Source: Arenicellales bacterium
GTDB taxonomy: Bacteria; Pseudomonadota; Gammaproteobacteria; Arenicellales; JAANXG01
DNA length: 35,100 nt
Reading direction: 5' to 3'
NCBI GenBank assembly: GCA_030066885.1
Contig: JASJAT010000034.1
Coordinates: forward strand, 1-35,100
Positions 1 to 8,275 of the stretch are shown here, one piece after another; position 1 is the stretch's first letter, and every line of letters starts with the position of its first letter. Under the pieces are notes generated by a model that was given only the letters and a program-made list of their open reading frames with translations, made no database searches and was not told the origin of the DNA. Made by a program: the position numbers and the translations under genes.

Positions 1-450
1 CTGGGTTCGCTGGTAGGCCATGCCGTAGCGGAGTGCCACCGCAATAACTACCGCACTAACAATGGCAACCCGCACTACTTGGTTTAGGTGGTCCACCGGC
101 CAGCGGGTCACTGTCATCCCTATGTGGTAGAGGGCATAAATCAAGCCCTCGTAAACACCGATAGCGATCAACAATAGCAGCACGAAGGCAATTATTGTGG
201 CACCGGTCAATTCCATCTTTTGCAAAGGCTTGGCAAGGATTTTTAATACCACGATGCTCAGCAGCGCCACGATTTGGGTGAACGCAGTCATCAGCAGAAA
301 GTCACTCCATGCTTCAGCGTTGAATTCACTATTGCGTACTACGGTCAGAACAACAGCGATAATTTGTGCACCTAACAAGAAACGCCAGGTGATCGTTGCG
401 CTTCTGAAGTCAGGAAAGGAAGGTTTCGGGGGTTGGGTATCTTGTTGCAT
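1..450 (-). CDS. AlgZ/FimS-like sensor histidine kinase, N-terminal part (runs off the left edge)
   Basis: The leftward frame opens with ATG at 450 and stays open to base 1 (150 codons), so the gene is cut by the window edge. The visible part has a soluble N-terminus (MQQDTQPPKPSF) and then hydrophobic segments typical of four closely spaced membrane helices, including a segment around ATIIAFVLLLLIAIGVYEGL. No kinase domain is in view. The assignment rests on this N-terminal topology plus position: in Pseudomonas the LytS-type kinase AlgZ/FimS is divergent from argH, exactly as here. If correct, it would phosphorylate an AlgR/LytR-type regulator encoded further left. The family is known to be membrane bound; the identity here is inference. 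Confidence 0.6.
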   Translation of the reverse strand, partial: MQQDTQPPKPSFPDFRSATITWRFLLGAQIIAVVLTVVRNSEFNAEAWSDFLLMTAFTQIVALLSIVVLKILAKPLQKMELTGATIIAFVLLLLIAIGVYEGLIYALYHIGMTVTRWPVDHLNQVVRVAIVSAVVIAVALRYGMAYQRTQ

Positions 451-538
451 AAAGCTTATTCATGGGCGATCAGACCACCTAATATTAACTCGCATAGATA
501 CAGATCGCATTCTGTCAACCTGCGGCATATTGGGTTGG

Positions 539-663
539 ACGGGGACAGTATACTCAAACAAACACAACTCCAAGTGTTTGATTACATGAAATTCTAAGCG
601 TCACCCGTTACTAGCCCCTTGTCCGGCGTTGTCACCCTGTTCTTCTTAAGTATACTGCCCTAA
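539..663. mobile_element. Degenerate MITE, same family as the two intact copies
   Basis: The left end reads cggggacagtatact (541-555 region) and the right end reads agtatactgccct (about 648-661). These are decayed inverted copies of the terminal sequence shared with the elements at 15867-15969 and 23952-24091. The spacing of about 125 bp lies between those of the two intact copies (103 and 140 bp). The ends have lost several bases and the interior shows no ORF. It sits in the leader region between the sensor kinase start and the argH upstream region. Confidence 0.5.
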
Positions 664-696
664 GGCTGGTTATAATCATCACTATAGAACAGAATC

Positions 697-723
697 AAAA
701 AAAAACCCCCCGAGACCGGGGGG
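697..723 (-). terminator. Rho-independent terminator (minus strand)
   Basis: On the minus strand a 7-bp GC stem (716-723 region pairing with 706-712, i.e. CCCCCCG/CGGGGGG) encloses a 4-nt loop and is followed by nine U residues (complement of A697-A705). No protein-coding gene on that strand ends just upstream, so it either ends a small RNA or is an attenuator in the leader of the sensor kinase gene that begins at 450. Confidence 0.75.
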
Positions 724-937
724 TGAGGTGACCTGATTCGGAAACAGGTGGGGGTGTCTGAGGAAGGTGTCCCGAACCAGGATAATCTAACCAGATCTGG
801 TTAGCATTTGTTTCTTTCAGAAGTCTAGGTCACTACCTGTAGGGGCGCAAGTACCGTAGATAAGCGGGTGGGGGCGGCGGACAAACGGTGTACGCCCCTG
901 AATGGCCCATAATCCCTGCACTTTAGCTTTGCTGAGT

Positions 938-943
938 TATACT
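938..943 (+). promoter_or_regulatory. Probable -10 element for argH
   Basis: TATACT lies 29 bases upstream of the argH start and matches the sigma-70 -10 consensus at five of six positions. No convincing -35 hexamer is found at 16-18 bp spacing, so the promoter may be weak or activator dependent. The hexamer is part of the palindrome GAGTTATACTC, which also presents TATAAC to the other strand. Confidence 0.35.
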
Positions 944-971
944 CGATGCTTCCACATAGCGGATGTAACGC

Positions 972-2372
972 ATGGTAACGAGCAAGCCTTGGGGAGGACG
1001 ATTCTCCGAGCCCACAAGCGAACTGGTTGAACAGTTTACTCAGTCCATTGATTGTGACTACCGGTTATATAAGTACGATATTCAGGGATCCATCGCTCAC
1101 GCACGGATGCTAACCCATGTCGGAATCCTTACCGCACAAGAGTGTGATTCAATAATCAACGGTTTACTGAGTATAGAACAAGATATTGAAAATGGTGTGT
1201 TCGAGTGGTCGCATAAGCTGGAAGACGTCCACATGAACATAGAAGCGGAGCTAACCAAAAGGATCGGGGATGCTGGCAAGAAGCTACACACCGGTCGCTC
1301 GCGTAACGACCAAGTCGCCACGGACATGCGGCTCTTTTTGCGGGATACCGTCGACGCGTTGGTCGAATTACTGCATGCTCTGCAGACAACGCTACTCGAT
1401 ATCGCTGATCGGGAGGCCGGAACTCTGCTGCCGGGATTAACCCATTTGCAGGTGGCTCAACCCGTGACTCTGGGTCACCACATAATGGCTTGGTTTGAAA
1501 TGTTGGCAAGAGACAGGAAACGTTTCAGTGAAGCGAGACGCCGCATCAATATCTCGCCTTTGGGCTCCGCGGCACTAGCAGGGACTTCTTTTCCGATCGA
1601 TCGCTCAATAACCGCAAAGGGCCTGGGTTTTGATGCAGTCAGCGAAAATTCTCTGGACGCCGTGTCGGACCGGGACTTTGCTATTGAGTTTTGCGCTCAC
1701 GCCGCTTTGCTGGCAGTTCATTTATCGCGTATAGCTGAAGAGCTCATTCTATGGTCATCAGCACAGTACCGGTTTGTTGAAATCGGAGATGCTTTCTGTA
1801 CGGGGTCTTCCATCATGCCGCAGAAGAAGAACCCGGATGTGGCCGAATTGATACGGGGTAAAAGCGGTAAAGTTATTGGTAATCTTGTCAACATGCTGGT
1901 GCTCGTAAAGGCCCAACCGCTGGCTTACAACAGAGACAACCAGGAAGACAAAATCCCCCTATTTAGTACGGTCGAAACAGTGACTGAATGCGTACGAGTA
2001 CTGAACGCCATGCTGCCTACCATTAAGGTGAACCGATCGGTGATGCGGGACGCAACGGAGGTTGGTTTCTCTACGGCAACCGATTTGGCGGAATATCTGG
2101 TTGGTAAAGGGGTGCCTTTCCGAGACGCACATGAGATCGTTGGCAAAACCGTTCGGTTTTGTGTCGACAATCAGTTACGCCTGGATCAGTTGAGTCTAGC
2201 CCAACTGCAGGGATTCAGTCCGGTTATAGAGAAGGATGTGACCCCCGTCTTGACTGTAGACGGCTCAATCCGAGCTCGTAACCATGTTGGTGGGACCTCG
2301 CCAGAGCAGGTAAAAGCCGCTATTGCCAGAGCGCGAAATCGGCTAGTATCGGAAGACGGAGGGCCGGAATAA
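972..2372 (+). CDS. argH: Argininosuccinate lyase
   Basis: Cytoplasmic enzyme that cleaves argininosuccinate to arginine and fumarate, the last step of arginine synthesis. The 466-residue length is normal for the family. The N-terminus [15 protein letters not shown] is typical, as are [16 protein letters not shown] (about residues 105-120) and [15 protein letters not shown] (about 155-170). The fumarase/aspartase superfamily signature [15 protein letters not shown] starts near residue 278 and contains the catalytic serine loop. The ATG at 972 sits directly before the conserved N-terminus, so the start is secure. It is divergent from the sensor kinase on the left, an arrangement shared with pseudomonads. 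Confidence 0.97.
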   Translation: MVTSKPWGGRFSEPTSELVEQFTQSIDCDYRLYKYDIQGSIAHARMLTHVGILTAQECDSIINGLLSIEQDIENGVFEWSHKLEDVHMNIEAELTKRIGDAGKKLHTGRSRNDQVATDMRLFLRDTVDALVELLHALQTTLLDIADREAGTLLPGLTHLQVAQPVTLGHHIMAWFEMLARDRKRFSEARRRINISPLGSAALAGTSFPIDRSITAKGLGFDAVSENSLDAVSDRDFAIEFCAHAALLAVHLSRIAEELILWSSAQYRFVEIGDAFCTGSSIMPQKKNPDVAELIRGKSGKVIGNLVNMLVLVKAQPLAYNRDNQEDKIPLFSTVETVTECVRVLNAMLPTIKVNRSVMRDATEVGFSTATDLAEYLVGKGVPFRDAHEIVGKTVRFCVDNQLRLDQLSLAQLQGFSPVIEKDVTPVLTVDGSIRARNHVGGTSPEQVKAAIARARNRLVSEDGGPE

Positions 2373-2590
2373 GGACATTCTGGTCGACTGAGTCCTTGTG
2401 GGAAATCCCGGACTCGACAGGGGATGCGGCAACGTCTCATTTGTTCTACCACGGCGCCTCTGGATTGCGTCACTTTGTTCGCAGTGACGAAGCGACCTTG
2501 AAAAATACCCGAGCGATTCGTCTGGTGACGCGGTAATATTGCGGTTTACGACGGACGTAACTGCTTTGAAGCATGTGCACGAGGTTCAGT

Positions 2591-2836
2591 ATGGTTAAGT
2601 ATTATTGTCAAACGTTGTTGATGGTGGCCGCAATAGGTACGGCAACTACCATCCTCACCGGCTGTGGGCAGAAGGGACCGCTGTACCTGCACAGCGATAC
2701 GCTCTCAGAGCAAGAGCAGCTGGAAGCGGAGCAGGAACGGCTGCAAGCGATACAACAACAAGCAGAAGAAGAAGTATTGGGGCCCCAACGCCAAGAGGGA
2801 GATACCGGGAGTTTAATACCATCACGATCGCCCTAA
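2591..2836 (+). CDS. lptM: LptM (YifL)-family small lipoprotein
   Basis: Protein of 81 residues with a short signal peptide and the lipobox ILTGC (Cys about residue 25), followed by the family hallmark GQKGPLYL. The remainder is a Gln/Glu-rich charged tail that probably forms a helix. In E. coli LptM is an outer-membrane lipoprotein that binds LptDE and promotes correct disulphide formation in LptD. I chose ATG 2591 rather than the in-frame ATG at 2573, because the signal peptide then begins with MVKYYC and an AGG lies upstream. It stands 28 bp before lysA, the same pairing (lppL-lysA) as in Pseudomonas, so the two are probably cotranscribed. Confidence 0.88.
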   Translation: MVKYYCQTLLMVAAIGTATTILTGCGQKGPLYLHSDTLSEQEQLEAEQERLQAIQQQAEEEVLGPQRQEGDTGSLIPSRSP

Positions 2837-2864
2837 GGCGAGGCATGCAAGGTCTCCAGCGGAC

Positions 2865-4124
2865 ATGGAATTCTTTCAGCGGCGAAATTCAGCACTATAT
2901 CTTGAGGACGTTGCCCTATCGAAAATTGCGGAGCGAGTGGGCACGCCTTGTTACGTATATTCGCGTGCGCTGATTGAGGCGAACTGGCGTGCCTATGACC
3001 ACGCCTTTGGTGGCAAGCCTCATTCTATTTGTTACGCCGTCAAAGCCAATTCTAATCTCGCCGTGCTGGGGGTTTTGGCAGATCTGGGTTCGTGGTTTGA
3101 CATCGTTTCTGTGGGTGAGTTGGAACGGGTATTGATGGCAGGTGGCCGTCCCGAACGGGTCGTCTTTTCAGGGGTGGCAAAAACCCACGATGAATTAGAA
3201 AGAGCACTGCAGGTGGGAATTCATTGTTTTGATGTTGAATCGATAGAGGAACTGCAGCGTTTGAGTCAGATAGCGCAGCGTCTTGACAAGGTTGCGGCAA
3301 TCGCTGTTCGCGTAAATCCTGACGTGGACGCTAAGACCCATCCATACATTGCAACCGGCTTAAAAGAGACAAAATTCGGCGTCGGGTTTAACAGCGCAGT
3401 TGAAACCTACCTTACGGCTGCCAATCTCCCGAACATTGAAATAACCGGAATCGCTGCTCACATCGGGTCTCAGATTACGGAAGCGGCACCGTTTATCGAA
3501 GCCTTGGAATGCATGCTCACACTTATTCAGCAGCTTGCTACGCAAGGGATCGAAATAAACCACCTGGATATCGGGGGTGGATTGGGCATTCGCTACCAGG
3601 ATGAAGCACCGCCCAATCCGCAGTCCCTAATAGAGGCAATGGTGAAACGGGTTCATGCAAAAAGGCCCGATCTGACTATATACGTGGAACCCGGCAGGTC
3701 TATTGTGGGCAACGCAGGTGCGCTTCTTACCAAAATCGAATATTTAAAATCCAACGATAGTAAGCACTTTGCGGTGGTCGACGCCGGGTTGAACGATATA
3801 CTACGGCCGGCTTTATATAAAGCTTGGCAAAACATCGTCCCGGCGACGGAAAGGAAGGAGACACAGCCAAGGGAATACGACGTAGTGGGCCCGGTATGCG
3901 AGACCAGTGATCTATTGGGATCGAAGCGAAGGCTCGCAGTAGAATCGGGGGATGTCCTGGTGATCATGGACGCGGGGGCATATGGTCATGTTATGAGTTC
4001 AAACTATAACTCTAGGCCCCGTCCACCTGAGGTAATGGTAGACGGTGGTCAGTACCACGTAGTACGTAGAAGGGAAACAATCAACCAATTACTGGCCGCC
4101 GAATCGGTATTGCCGGCTAACTAA
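2865..4124 (+). CDS. lysA: Diaminopimelate decarboxylase
   Basis: PLP-dependent cytoplasmic enzyme that converts meso-diaminopimelate to lysine. The 419-residue protein has the fold-type III layout. YAVKANSN carries the PLP lysine (K60), HIGSQI lies near residue 200, and EPGRSIVGNAG is present. CETSD in the C-terminal barrel is the partner active-site loop, and GAYGHVMSSNYNSRPRPPEVMV is a typical C-terminal motif. The start ATG at 2865 gives the usual MEFFQRRN beginning. In many relatives dapF follows lysA; here the next gene is an unrelated periplasmic protein, so dapF must be elsewhere if present. Confidence 0.97.
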   Translation: MEFFQRRNSALYLEDVALSKIAERVGTPCYVYSRALIEANWRAYDHAFGGKPHSICYAVKANSNLAVLGVLADLGSWFDIVSVGELERVLMAGGRPERVVFSGVAKTHDELERALQVGIHCFDVESIEELQRLSQIAQRLDKVAAIAVRVNPDVDAKTHPYIATGLKETKFGVGFNSAVETYLTAANLPNIEITGIAAHIGSQITEAAPFIEALECMLTLIQQLATQGIEINHLDIGGGLGIRYQDEAPPNPQSLIEAMVKRVHAKRPDLTIYVEPGRSIVGNAGALLTKIEYLKSNDSKHFAVVDAGLNDILRPALYKAWQNIVPATERKETQPREYDVVGPVCETSDLLGSKRRLAVESGDVLVIMDAGAYGHVMSSNYNSRPRPPEVMVDGGQYHVVRRRETINQLLAAESVLPAN

Positions 4125-4312
4125 TGAATCCACCTCCCCTCAGCCCGCCATTTCGAGGACCTCGAACTCAATTCAGTAGGCGTACTCATCTAGTGACTTA
4201 AAAGAATAAAGATGAAAGTTTAAAGAACTGGTTTTTCAATGGTTTGCTTAGGTTTGGTATCTTACTTTTCACTTTCAACTTTGCACTTTCAACTTGTTCA
4301 CTGGATCGCCTC

Positions 4313-5632
4313 ATGTTGATAACTCGTTATCGTTGGTGGTCTTCCCCCCACGTGCATGCCGACAGAAGTGTTAGGTTTATTTCTTATCTCTGCTTTGTAG
4401 GGTTGTGTTGTAAATCTTTGCTTTTTGCAATCCCCAGCCATGCATTCGAGTATGAAGATTTGGTTGCTCTCATTCGGGACAAGGAGCTTACGACTATAGA
4501 TACGGTTATAGAAAACTTGCCGAAGGAGTACCTGCAGAATTTTACGTTGGCCTTCGGTAGCCGTAGCTTGCATGGGTCTTCATACGAAAACCCTAGGGTG
4601 ATTCTTTTTGGAAACACGGCCAAATTTATCATTGCATTCAATGGTGACCCCACCCATAGCGAATATCATAGTTTAGAGGCAATGCAGTTTAGAGAGGAAA
4701 GTAAGGTATTTGAACTGCGTTCAATTTCATTTGAAAACGGTGTCCGTTTCTCGGGCAAGAATCCGTCTGTTTGTCAGAATTGTCATGGAATCAATCCGAG
4801 ACCGATTTGGAGTAGCTATGAATATTCGGACATTGAAGACCGCGAGCACTGGCCGGGATTCTATGGGTCGACACACGACGCACCAGTTTTGAACGAAAGA
4901 GAGCGCGAGGCTTACATCCGTTTTCGTAAACTCGCTGCTGAACATCGACGCTATCGATTCCTGATATTAGATCACCCTGAAACAGACTGGTATCCATTCG
5001 GAACCGGCCCGCATCAACACCGATTTCGACCTAACAACCGACTCGGAAACCTGCTGGCCCGGTTGAATGCAAAAAGGATAGCCAATGACCTAAAGAGCAA
5101 GGTTTTTTTTCAAAAGTATCCAAACATCGCCTTGCAATGGCTGTTGCAATGTAACCAGGCCGAACAAGAACACTATTTAAGCTTTATTAAGAGCTTGTAC
5201 GATCGCGATGTTGAACCTCTATTACATGTCAAACTGGACCAGTTCCGGTCAAAATCCGTCGAACAAGTTGCTTTTGTTTTTGAGAAGCTCTTATCGGGTC
5301 TGGATGTGTATACATGGAATCTCAGCCTGAATCCCTCACCGGACGAGCCGCGTTTCTTTACCGGTATCGTTAGCATAGACGATTTAGTTGCTGCTGCCGT
5401 ATTGAGTGAGCTGGCCGACAACCACTGGTTGCGGCGTTATTACGTCCCGTGGACGCAACGTCAGTTATACAACTCGTTCCAGGAAGGTTACTACGACGCC
5501 AATGTAGCGCCTGGAGAGGTTGGTAAGTCTTATGACGAAATCGAGTTGTTCTTTGATCGCGAGCGTGCAAAGCAAGCGTGCTCTCAACTGGAACAGTATG
5601 GCCGGGAAGAGGCAGGCATGAAGAATGACTAG
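4313..5632 (+). CDS. Putative periplasmic protein with a single CxxCH motif, function unknown
   Basis: About 439 residues from ATG 4313. An in-frame ATG at 4244 would add 23 residues, but 4313 places the hydrophobic stretch VRFISYLCFVGLCCKSLLFA close to the N-terminus as a signal peptide ending near PSHA. One haem-binding-type motif, CQNCH, lies at about residues 154-158 and is followed by GINPRPIWSSYEYS. Shortly after comes WPGFYGSTHDAP. The CxxCH motif and export signal suggest covalent haem c, but there is no classical cytochrome c fold and no obvious distal Met. The remainder is charged and rich in Trp, Tyr and Arg. It stands between lysA and aroE with 27 bp to aroE, so it may share a transcript. 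I do not recognise a named family. Confidence 0.7.
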   Translation: MLITRYRWWSSPHVHADRSVRFISYLCFVGLCCKSLLFAIPSHAFEYEDLVALIRDKELTTIDTVIENLPKEYLQNFTLAFGSRSLHGSSYENPRVILFGNTAKFIIAFNGDPTHSEYHSLEAMQFREESKVFELRSISFENGVRFSGKNPSVCQNCHGINPRPIWSSYEYSDIEDREHWPGFYGSTHDAPVLNEREREAYIRFRKLAAEHRRYRFLILDHPETDWYPFGTGPHQHRFRPNNRLGNLLARLNAKRIANDLKSKVFFQKYPNIALQWLLQCNQAEQEHYLSFIKSLYDRDVEPLLHVKLDQFRSKSVEQVAFVFEKLLSGLDVYTWNLSLNPSPDEPRFFTGIVSIDDLVAAAVLSELADNHWLRRYYVPWTQRQLYNSFQEGYYDANVAPGEVGKSYDEIELFFDRERAKQACSQLEQYGREEAGMKND

Positions 5633-5658
5633 TAAGGATAGTCAACAGGGTATTGAAG

Positions 5659-6528
5659 ATGTCTGACCTGTTCGACTTTGATCAGCCGCCGCCTTTGTAC
5701 GCTGTCATGGGCAACCCGGTTGCGCACAGCAGGTCCCCCGAAATTCACCAGCTGTTTGCTCAACAAGCATCGATCAAGATCGACTACCAACGCCTTCAGG
5801 TTGATGTGGGTGGTTTTGCACAAGCGGTAAGTAATTTTCAAGCCAGTGGTGGCCAAGGTTTAAACGTGACAGTCCCGTTTAAAGTTGAGGCATGGGAGCT
5901 AACAGATACCTGTAGCGAACGTGCTGAGTTGGCACGTGCAGTGAATACTCTGTGGTTTGAGGCCAATGCGATAAACGGCGATAACACGGATGGTGTTGGT
6001 ATCGTCCGAGACATCAATAATAATTTGCAACGACCGATCAATCATACCCGGCTATTGGTGTTGGGTGCTGGAGGGGCGGTTAGAGGTGTACTCGGAGAAT
6101 TGTTGCGTTGCCAGCCGAGTCAAGTTGTTGTTGCCAATCGAACCGTCGACAAAGCGGTCGAGCTTGCCGATACGTTCCAAAATCATAGTAACGCTGAAAT
6201 ACTTGGCTGTGGGTTCGGGGAATTGGAGGAAATGCACTTCGACATCATTATCAACGGCACCGCCGCAAGCTTGACCGGTGAAGTCCCGCCCATACCGAAG
6301 ATACACTTCGGCGATGGGGCACTGGCCTATGATATGGTGTATTCAACGAAACCCACGGCTTTTATGCGTTGGGCTACAGGTACTGGTATTCCTCACGTTT
6401 CAGATGGCCTAGGCATGCTGGTGGAGCAGGCCGCGGAGTCTTTTTATATCTGGCACGGCTACCGGCCAAGCACCGAACCGGTCATTCGGGCTTTGCGGAG
6501 CGGCACCGCGACAGAAGATGGCCTGTAG
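5659..6528 (+). CDS. aroE: Shikimate dehydrogenase
   Basis: NADP-dependent reduction of 3-dehydroshikimate to shikimate in the chorismate pathway. NPVAHSRSPEIH binds substrate near residues 19-30, and GLNVTVPFK carries the catalytic lysine (K75). GDNTDGVG holds the catalytic aspartate (D111), and LGAGGAVRGV (about 135-144) is the nucleotide-binding turn. I chose ATG 5659 over an in-frame TTG at 5653. The protein, about 289 residues, is slightly long; the extra residues are at the N-terminus (DLFDFDQPPP) and the C-terminus. The stop codon TAG lies inside a REP palindrome (6524-6551), so the last residues may have been altered by that element. Confidence 0.96.
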   Translation: MSDLFDFDQPPPLYAVMGNPVAHSRSPEIHQLFAQQASIKIDYQRLQVDVGGFAQAVSNFQASGGQGLNVTVPFKVEAWELTDTCSERAELARAVNTLWFEANAINGDNTDGVGIVRDINNNLQRPINHTRLLVLGAGGAVRGVLGELLRCQPSQVVVANRTVDKAVELADTFQNHSNAEILGCGFGELEEMHFDIIINGTAASLTGEVPPIPKIHFGDGALAYDMVYSTKPTAFMRWATGTGIPHVSDGLGMLVEQAAESFYIWHGYRPSTEPVIRALRSGTATEDGL

Positions 6529-6551
6529 GAGCGGCGCGCCCTCGCCGCGAT
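6524..6551 (+). repeat. REP-like palindrome, copy 1
   Basis: The sequence tgtaggagcggcgcgccctcgccgcgat belongs to the GTAGGAGC-type REP family seen in pseudomonads and relatives. Other copies here are at 11119, 13708, 15903 (inverted) and 26684. It carries the aroE stop codon. Confidence 0.75.
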
Positions 6552-6616
6552 AATCACAGTCCCCATACTCGTCGTTCCGGTAGAAGCACGTGTTTTGCTT
6601 TTCCTTACATAGTATG

Positions 6617-6720
6617 TTCTCGCGCGAAGACGCAAAGGACGCTAAGTAAAGAAATAAATGTATGCGCCATTTAGAAAAACCGGGCGAGCTTTGCGTCCTG
6701 GCGAGAGTTATTCTTTTTTA
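6617..6720. repeat. Dispersed inverted-repeat element (cgcaaag family), copy 1
   Basis: The left arm ctcgcgcgaagacgcaaagg and the right arm ctttgcgtcctggcgagag are imperfect inverted complements flanking about 50 bp. Homologous elements lie at 11191-11292 and 13585-13691, with conserved arms and divergent centres, and the right arm is followed by ttattctttt or a similar T-rich tail. There is no coding capacity. It could fold into a long hairpin and act as a bidirectional transcript end between aroE and gor, whose 3' ends converge here. Confidence 0.65.
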
Positions 6721-6743
6721 TTCGAACTAGGGGGAATAGCAGG

Positions 6744-6808
6744 GTGACTAGCAGCGAGTGTGATTCGTTTTATTTTCTCGCTACTAGAAACTAGTTCCTC
6801 GTTACTGT
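6744..6808. repeat. CTAG-rich dispersed repeat, copy 1
   Basis: The segment with gtgactagcagcgagtg, tcgctactagaaactagttc and cctcgttactg resembles 11039-11106, which has ggctagtaattagtcacgag and actagctactagataca. Both copies adjoin a REP and a cgcaaag element, so these elements cluster. No function can be read from the sequence. Confidence 0.4.
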
Positions 6809-6810
6809 GT

Positions 6811-8166
6811 TTAGTTCAACGTGACCAGTTCCTCGGCAGCGGTGGGGTGTATGGCAACTGTATTGTCGAAATCCTTTTTAGTGGCACCCATTTTCACAGC
6901 AACGGAGAATCCTTGGATCATTTCGTCGGCAAAATCCCCTGCGATGTGACACCCTACTATTTTTTCAGTTTCACCGGTTGTAACGAGCTTTACTACGGTT
7001 GGTGATTTACGATCCAGCGCTGCGTAGTACATATTCACGAACTGGCTCCGGTATATCTTGATTGAGTCCCGGCCGAACTGCTCGATGGCTTGTGCCTCAG
7101 TTAAACCAACGGTACCGATGGGGGGGTGGCTGAATACAACTGTAGGAATGTTTGTGTAGTCTAATCGTGCATCGGGCATATCGTTGAACAAGCGATCCGC
7201 CAGCCGCCGTCCTGCGGCGATGGCCACCGGGGTGAGTTCATCTCGACCCGTAACGTCGCCGACAGCGTATATACCTTCGACGTTGGTATTCTGAAACAAA
7301 TCAGTGACGGCATAGCCGGACTCATCGACGGTAACGCCGGCTTTGGGTAGATCCAGATCAGTTGTGTTTGGCTGGCGGCCAATGGCCCATATAACGCAAT
7401 CGAGTTGGTCAATTTGCCGGCCATCATGGCTATGCAGCGTCAGCGACCCATCCCGTTGCCGCTCCAAGCCATTGCTCTGGAAATGCGTCTCGAACTTGAT
7501 GCCGGACACCTCCATCTCTTGCATGACCAGATCGTGTAAATCATGGTCCCAGGTCCTTAATATCTTCCGTTTACGCAGAACCTGGGTGACTTCACTGCCC
7601 AGATTGTCCAGGACGCCAGCGAACTCTGTGGCGATGTACCCGGCTCCAACAACGGCGACCCGATGAGGTTGTTCTTCCAATTCAAAAAAACCGTCGCTGG
7701 TAATGCCCAGTTCCGCTCCGGGGAGTGCCGGCAGCTTAGGGTGTCCGCCCGTGGCAATTAAAATGTGCTTGGCCTGGTACTGTTTACCATCCACCGAGAT
7801 AGTGTTTGAGTTAACGAAACGCGCATGGCCTTGTATTTCCTCCACTCCGGAATTAGCCAGGTTGCGGCCATAAATGGCGTTTAACTTCGTGACGTATGCA
7901 TCTCGAGCGGTTTTGATGGCATTCCAATTAAAGCCCTTGACCTCTACGTCGAAACCGTAGTGTTTGGCGTGCTCGAGGACTTCCGCGACTCTAGCCGTGT
8001 TCCACATGACCTTCTTCGGAACACAGCCGACGTTTACACAGGTTCCACCAAGCTTGCCATATTCAATGAGCACCACTTTTGCGCCGTATTGAGCAGCGCG
8101 TCTGGCCGAAGCGATGCCGCCACTGCCGCCACCGATCACGATATAGTCGTATAGCTGAGTCACCAT
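6811..8166 (-). CDS. gor: Glutathione-disulfide reductase
   Basis: FAD- and NADPH-dependent flavoprotein of 451 residues that keeps glutathione reduced in the cytoplasm. The FAD-binding GGGSGG is at residues 12-17, and the redox-active disulphide is in [13 protein letters not shown] (C43, C48). The second dinucleotide motif, [12 protein letters not shown], is followed by arginines in VLRKRKILR that suit NADPH. The C-terminal HPTAAEE holds the proton-relay histidine (about H440). The GR-type spacing CVNVGC and the following PKKVMWN favour glutathione reductase over dihydrolipoamide dehydrogenase. It is divergent from prlC, with 109 bp between the starts. Confidence 0.93.
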   Translation of the reverse strand: MVTQLYDYIVIGGGSGGIASARRAAQYGAKVVLIEYGKLGGTCVNVGCVPKKVMWNTARVAEVLEHAKHYGFDVEVKGFNWNAIKTARDAYVTKLNAIYGRNLANSGVEEIQGHARFVNSNTISVDGKQYQAKHILIATGGHPKLPALPGAELGITSDGFFELEEQPHRVAVVGAGYIATEFAGVLDNLGSEVTQVLRKRKILRTWDHDLHDLVMQEMEVSGIKFETHFQSNGLERQRDGSLTLHSHDGRQIDQLDCVIWAIGRQPNTTDLDLPKAGVTVDESGYAVTDLFQNTNVEGIYAVGDVTGRDELTPVAIAAGRRLADRLFNDMPDARLDYTNIPTVVFSHPPIGTVGLTEAQAIEQFGRDSIKIYRSQFVNMYYAALDRKSPTVVKLVTTGETEKIVGCHIAGDFADEMIQGFSVAVKMGATKKDFDNTVAIHPTAAEELVTLN

Positions 8167-8275
8167 AAGTACAGAGTTAGGTAGAAAACTACAATGTACA
8201 GCATAATTGTTGGATAAAGTATAAGAACAACGTCAACACATCTGTTTCCTTTAACTTTGATAGTTTCTTTTTACA

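Larger units (their letters stand above)
697..945 (-). ncRNA. Candidate structured small RNA transcribed leftward, unrecognised
   Basis: A strong intrinsic terminator for the minus strand (697-723) has no ORF leading into it. The stretch upstream of it on the minus strand (724-900) is full of potential hairpins: GGGGCG (842-847) pairs with CGCCCC (893-898), AGGT-CACT-ACCT lies near 826-837, there is a perfect 18-bp palindrome (787-804), and ACCTG pairs with CAGGT (731-749). A -10-like TATAAC (minus strand, 941-936) overlaps the argH -10 in a palindromic GAGTTATACTC, so divergent transcription is possible, but I see no good -35. I do not recognise 6S, SRP, tmRNA, RNase P or a known riboswitch. 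The 5' end is only a guess. Confidence 0.4.

Noticed and set aside
724-900. 6S RNA, SRP RNA or a cobalamin/TPP riboswitch in the argH upstream region
   Set aside because: None of the conserved core sequences of those RNAs (for example the SRP GGTCAGGTCCGGAAGGAAGC loop) is present.
2376-2450. aaggac...gtcctt stem after argH as a terminator
   Set aside because: The stem is short with a 15-base loop and no following T-run.
4230-4300. Short repeats cttttcactttcaactttgcactttcaactt as a possible array
   Set aside because: Only two or three imperfect units of about 12 bp, without spacers; a microrepeat rather than a CRISPR or tandem array.
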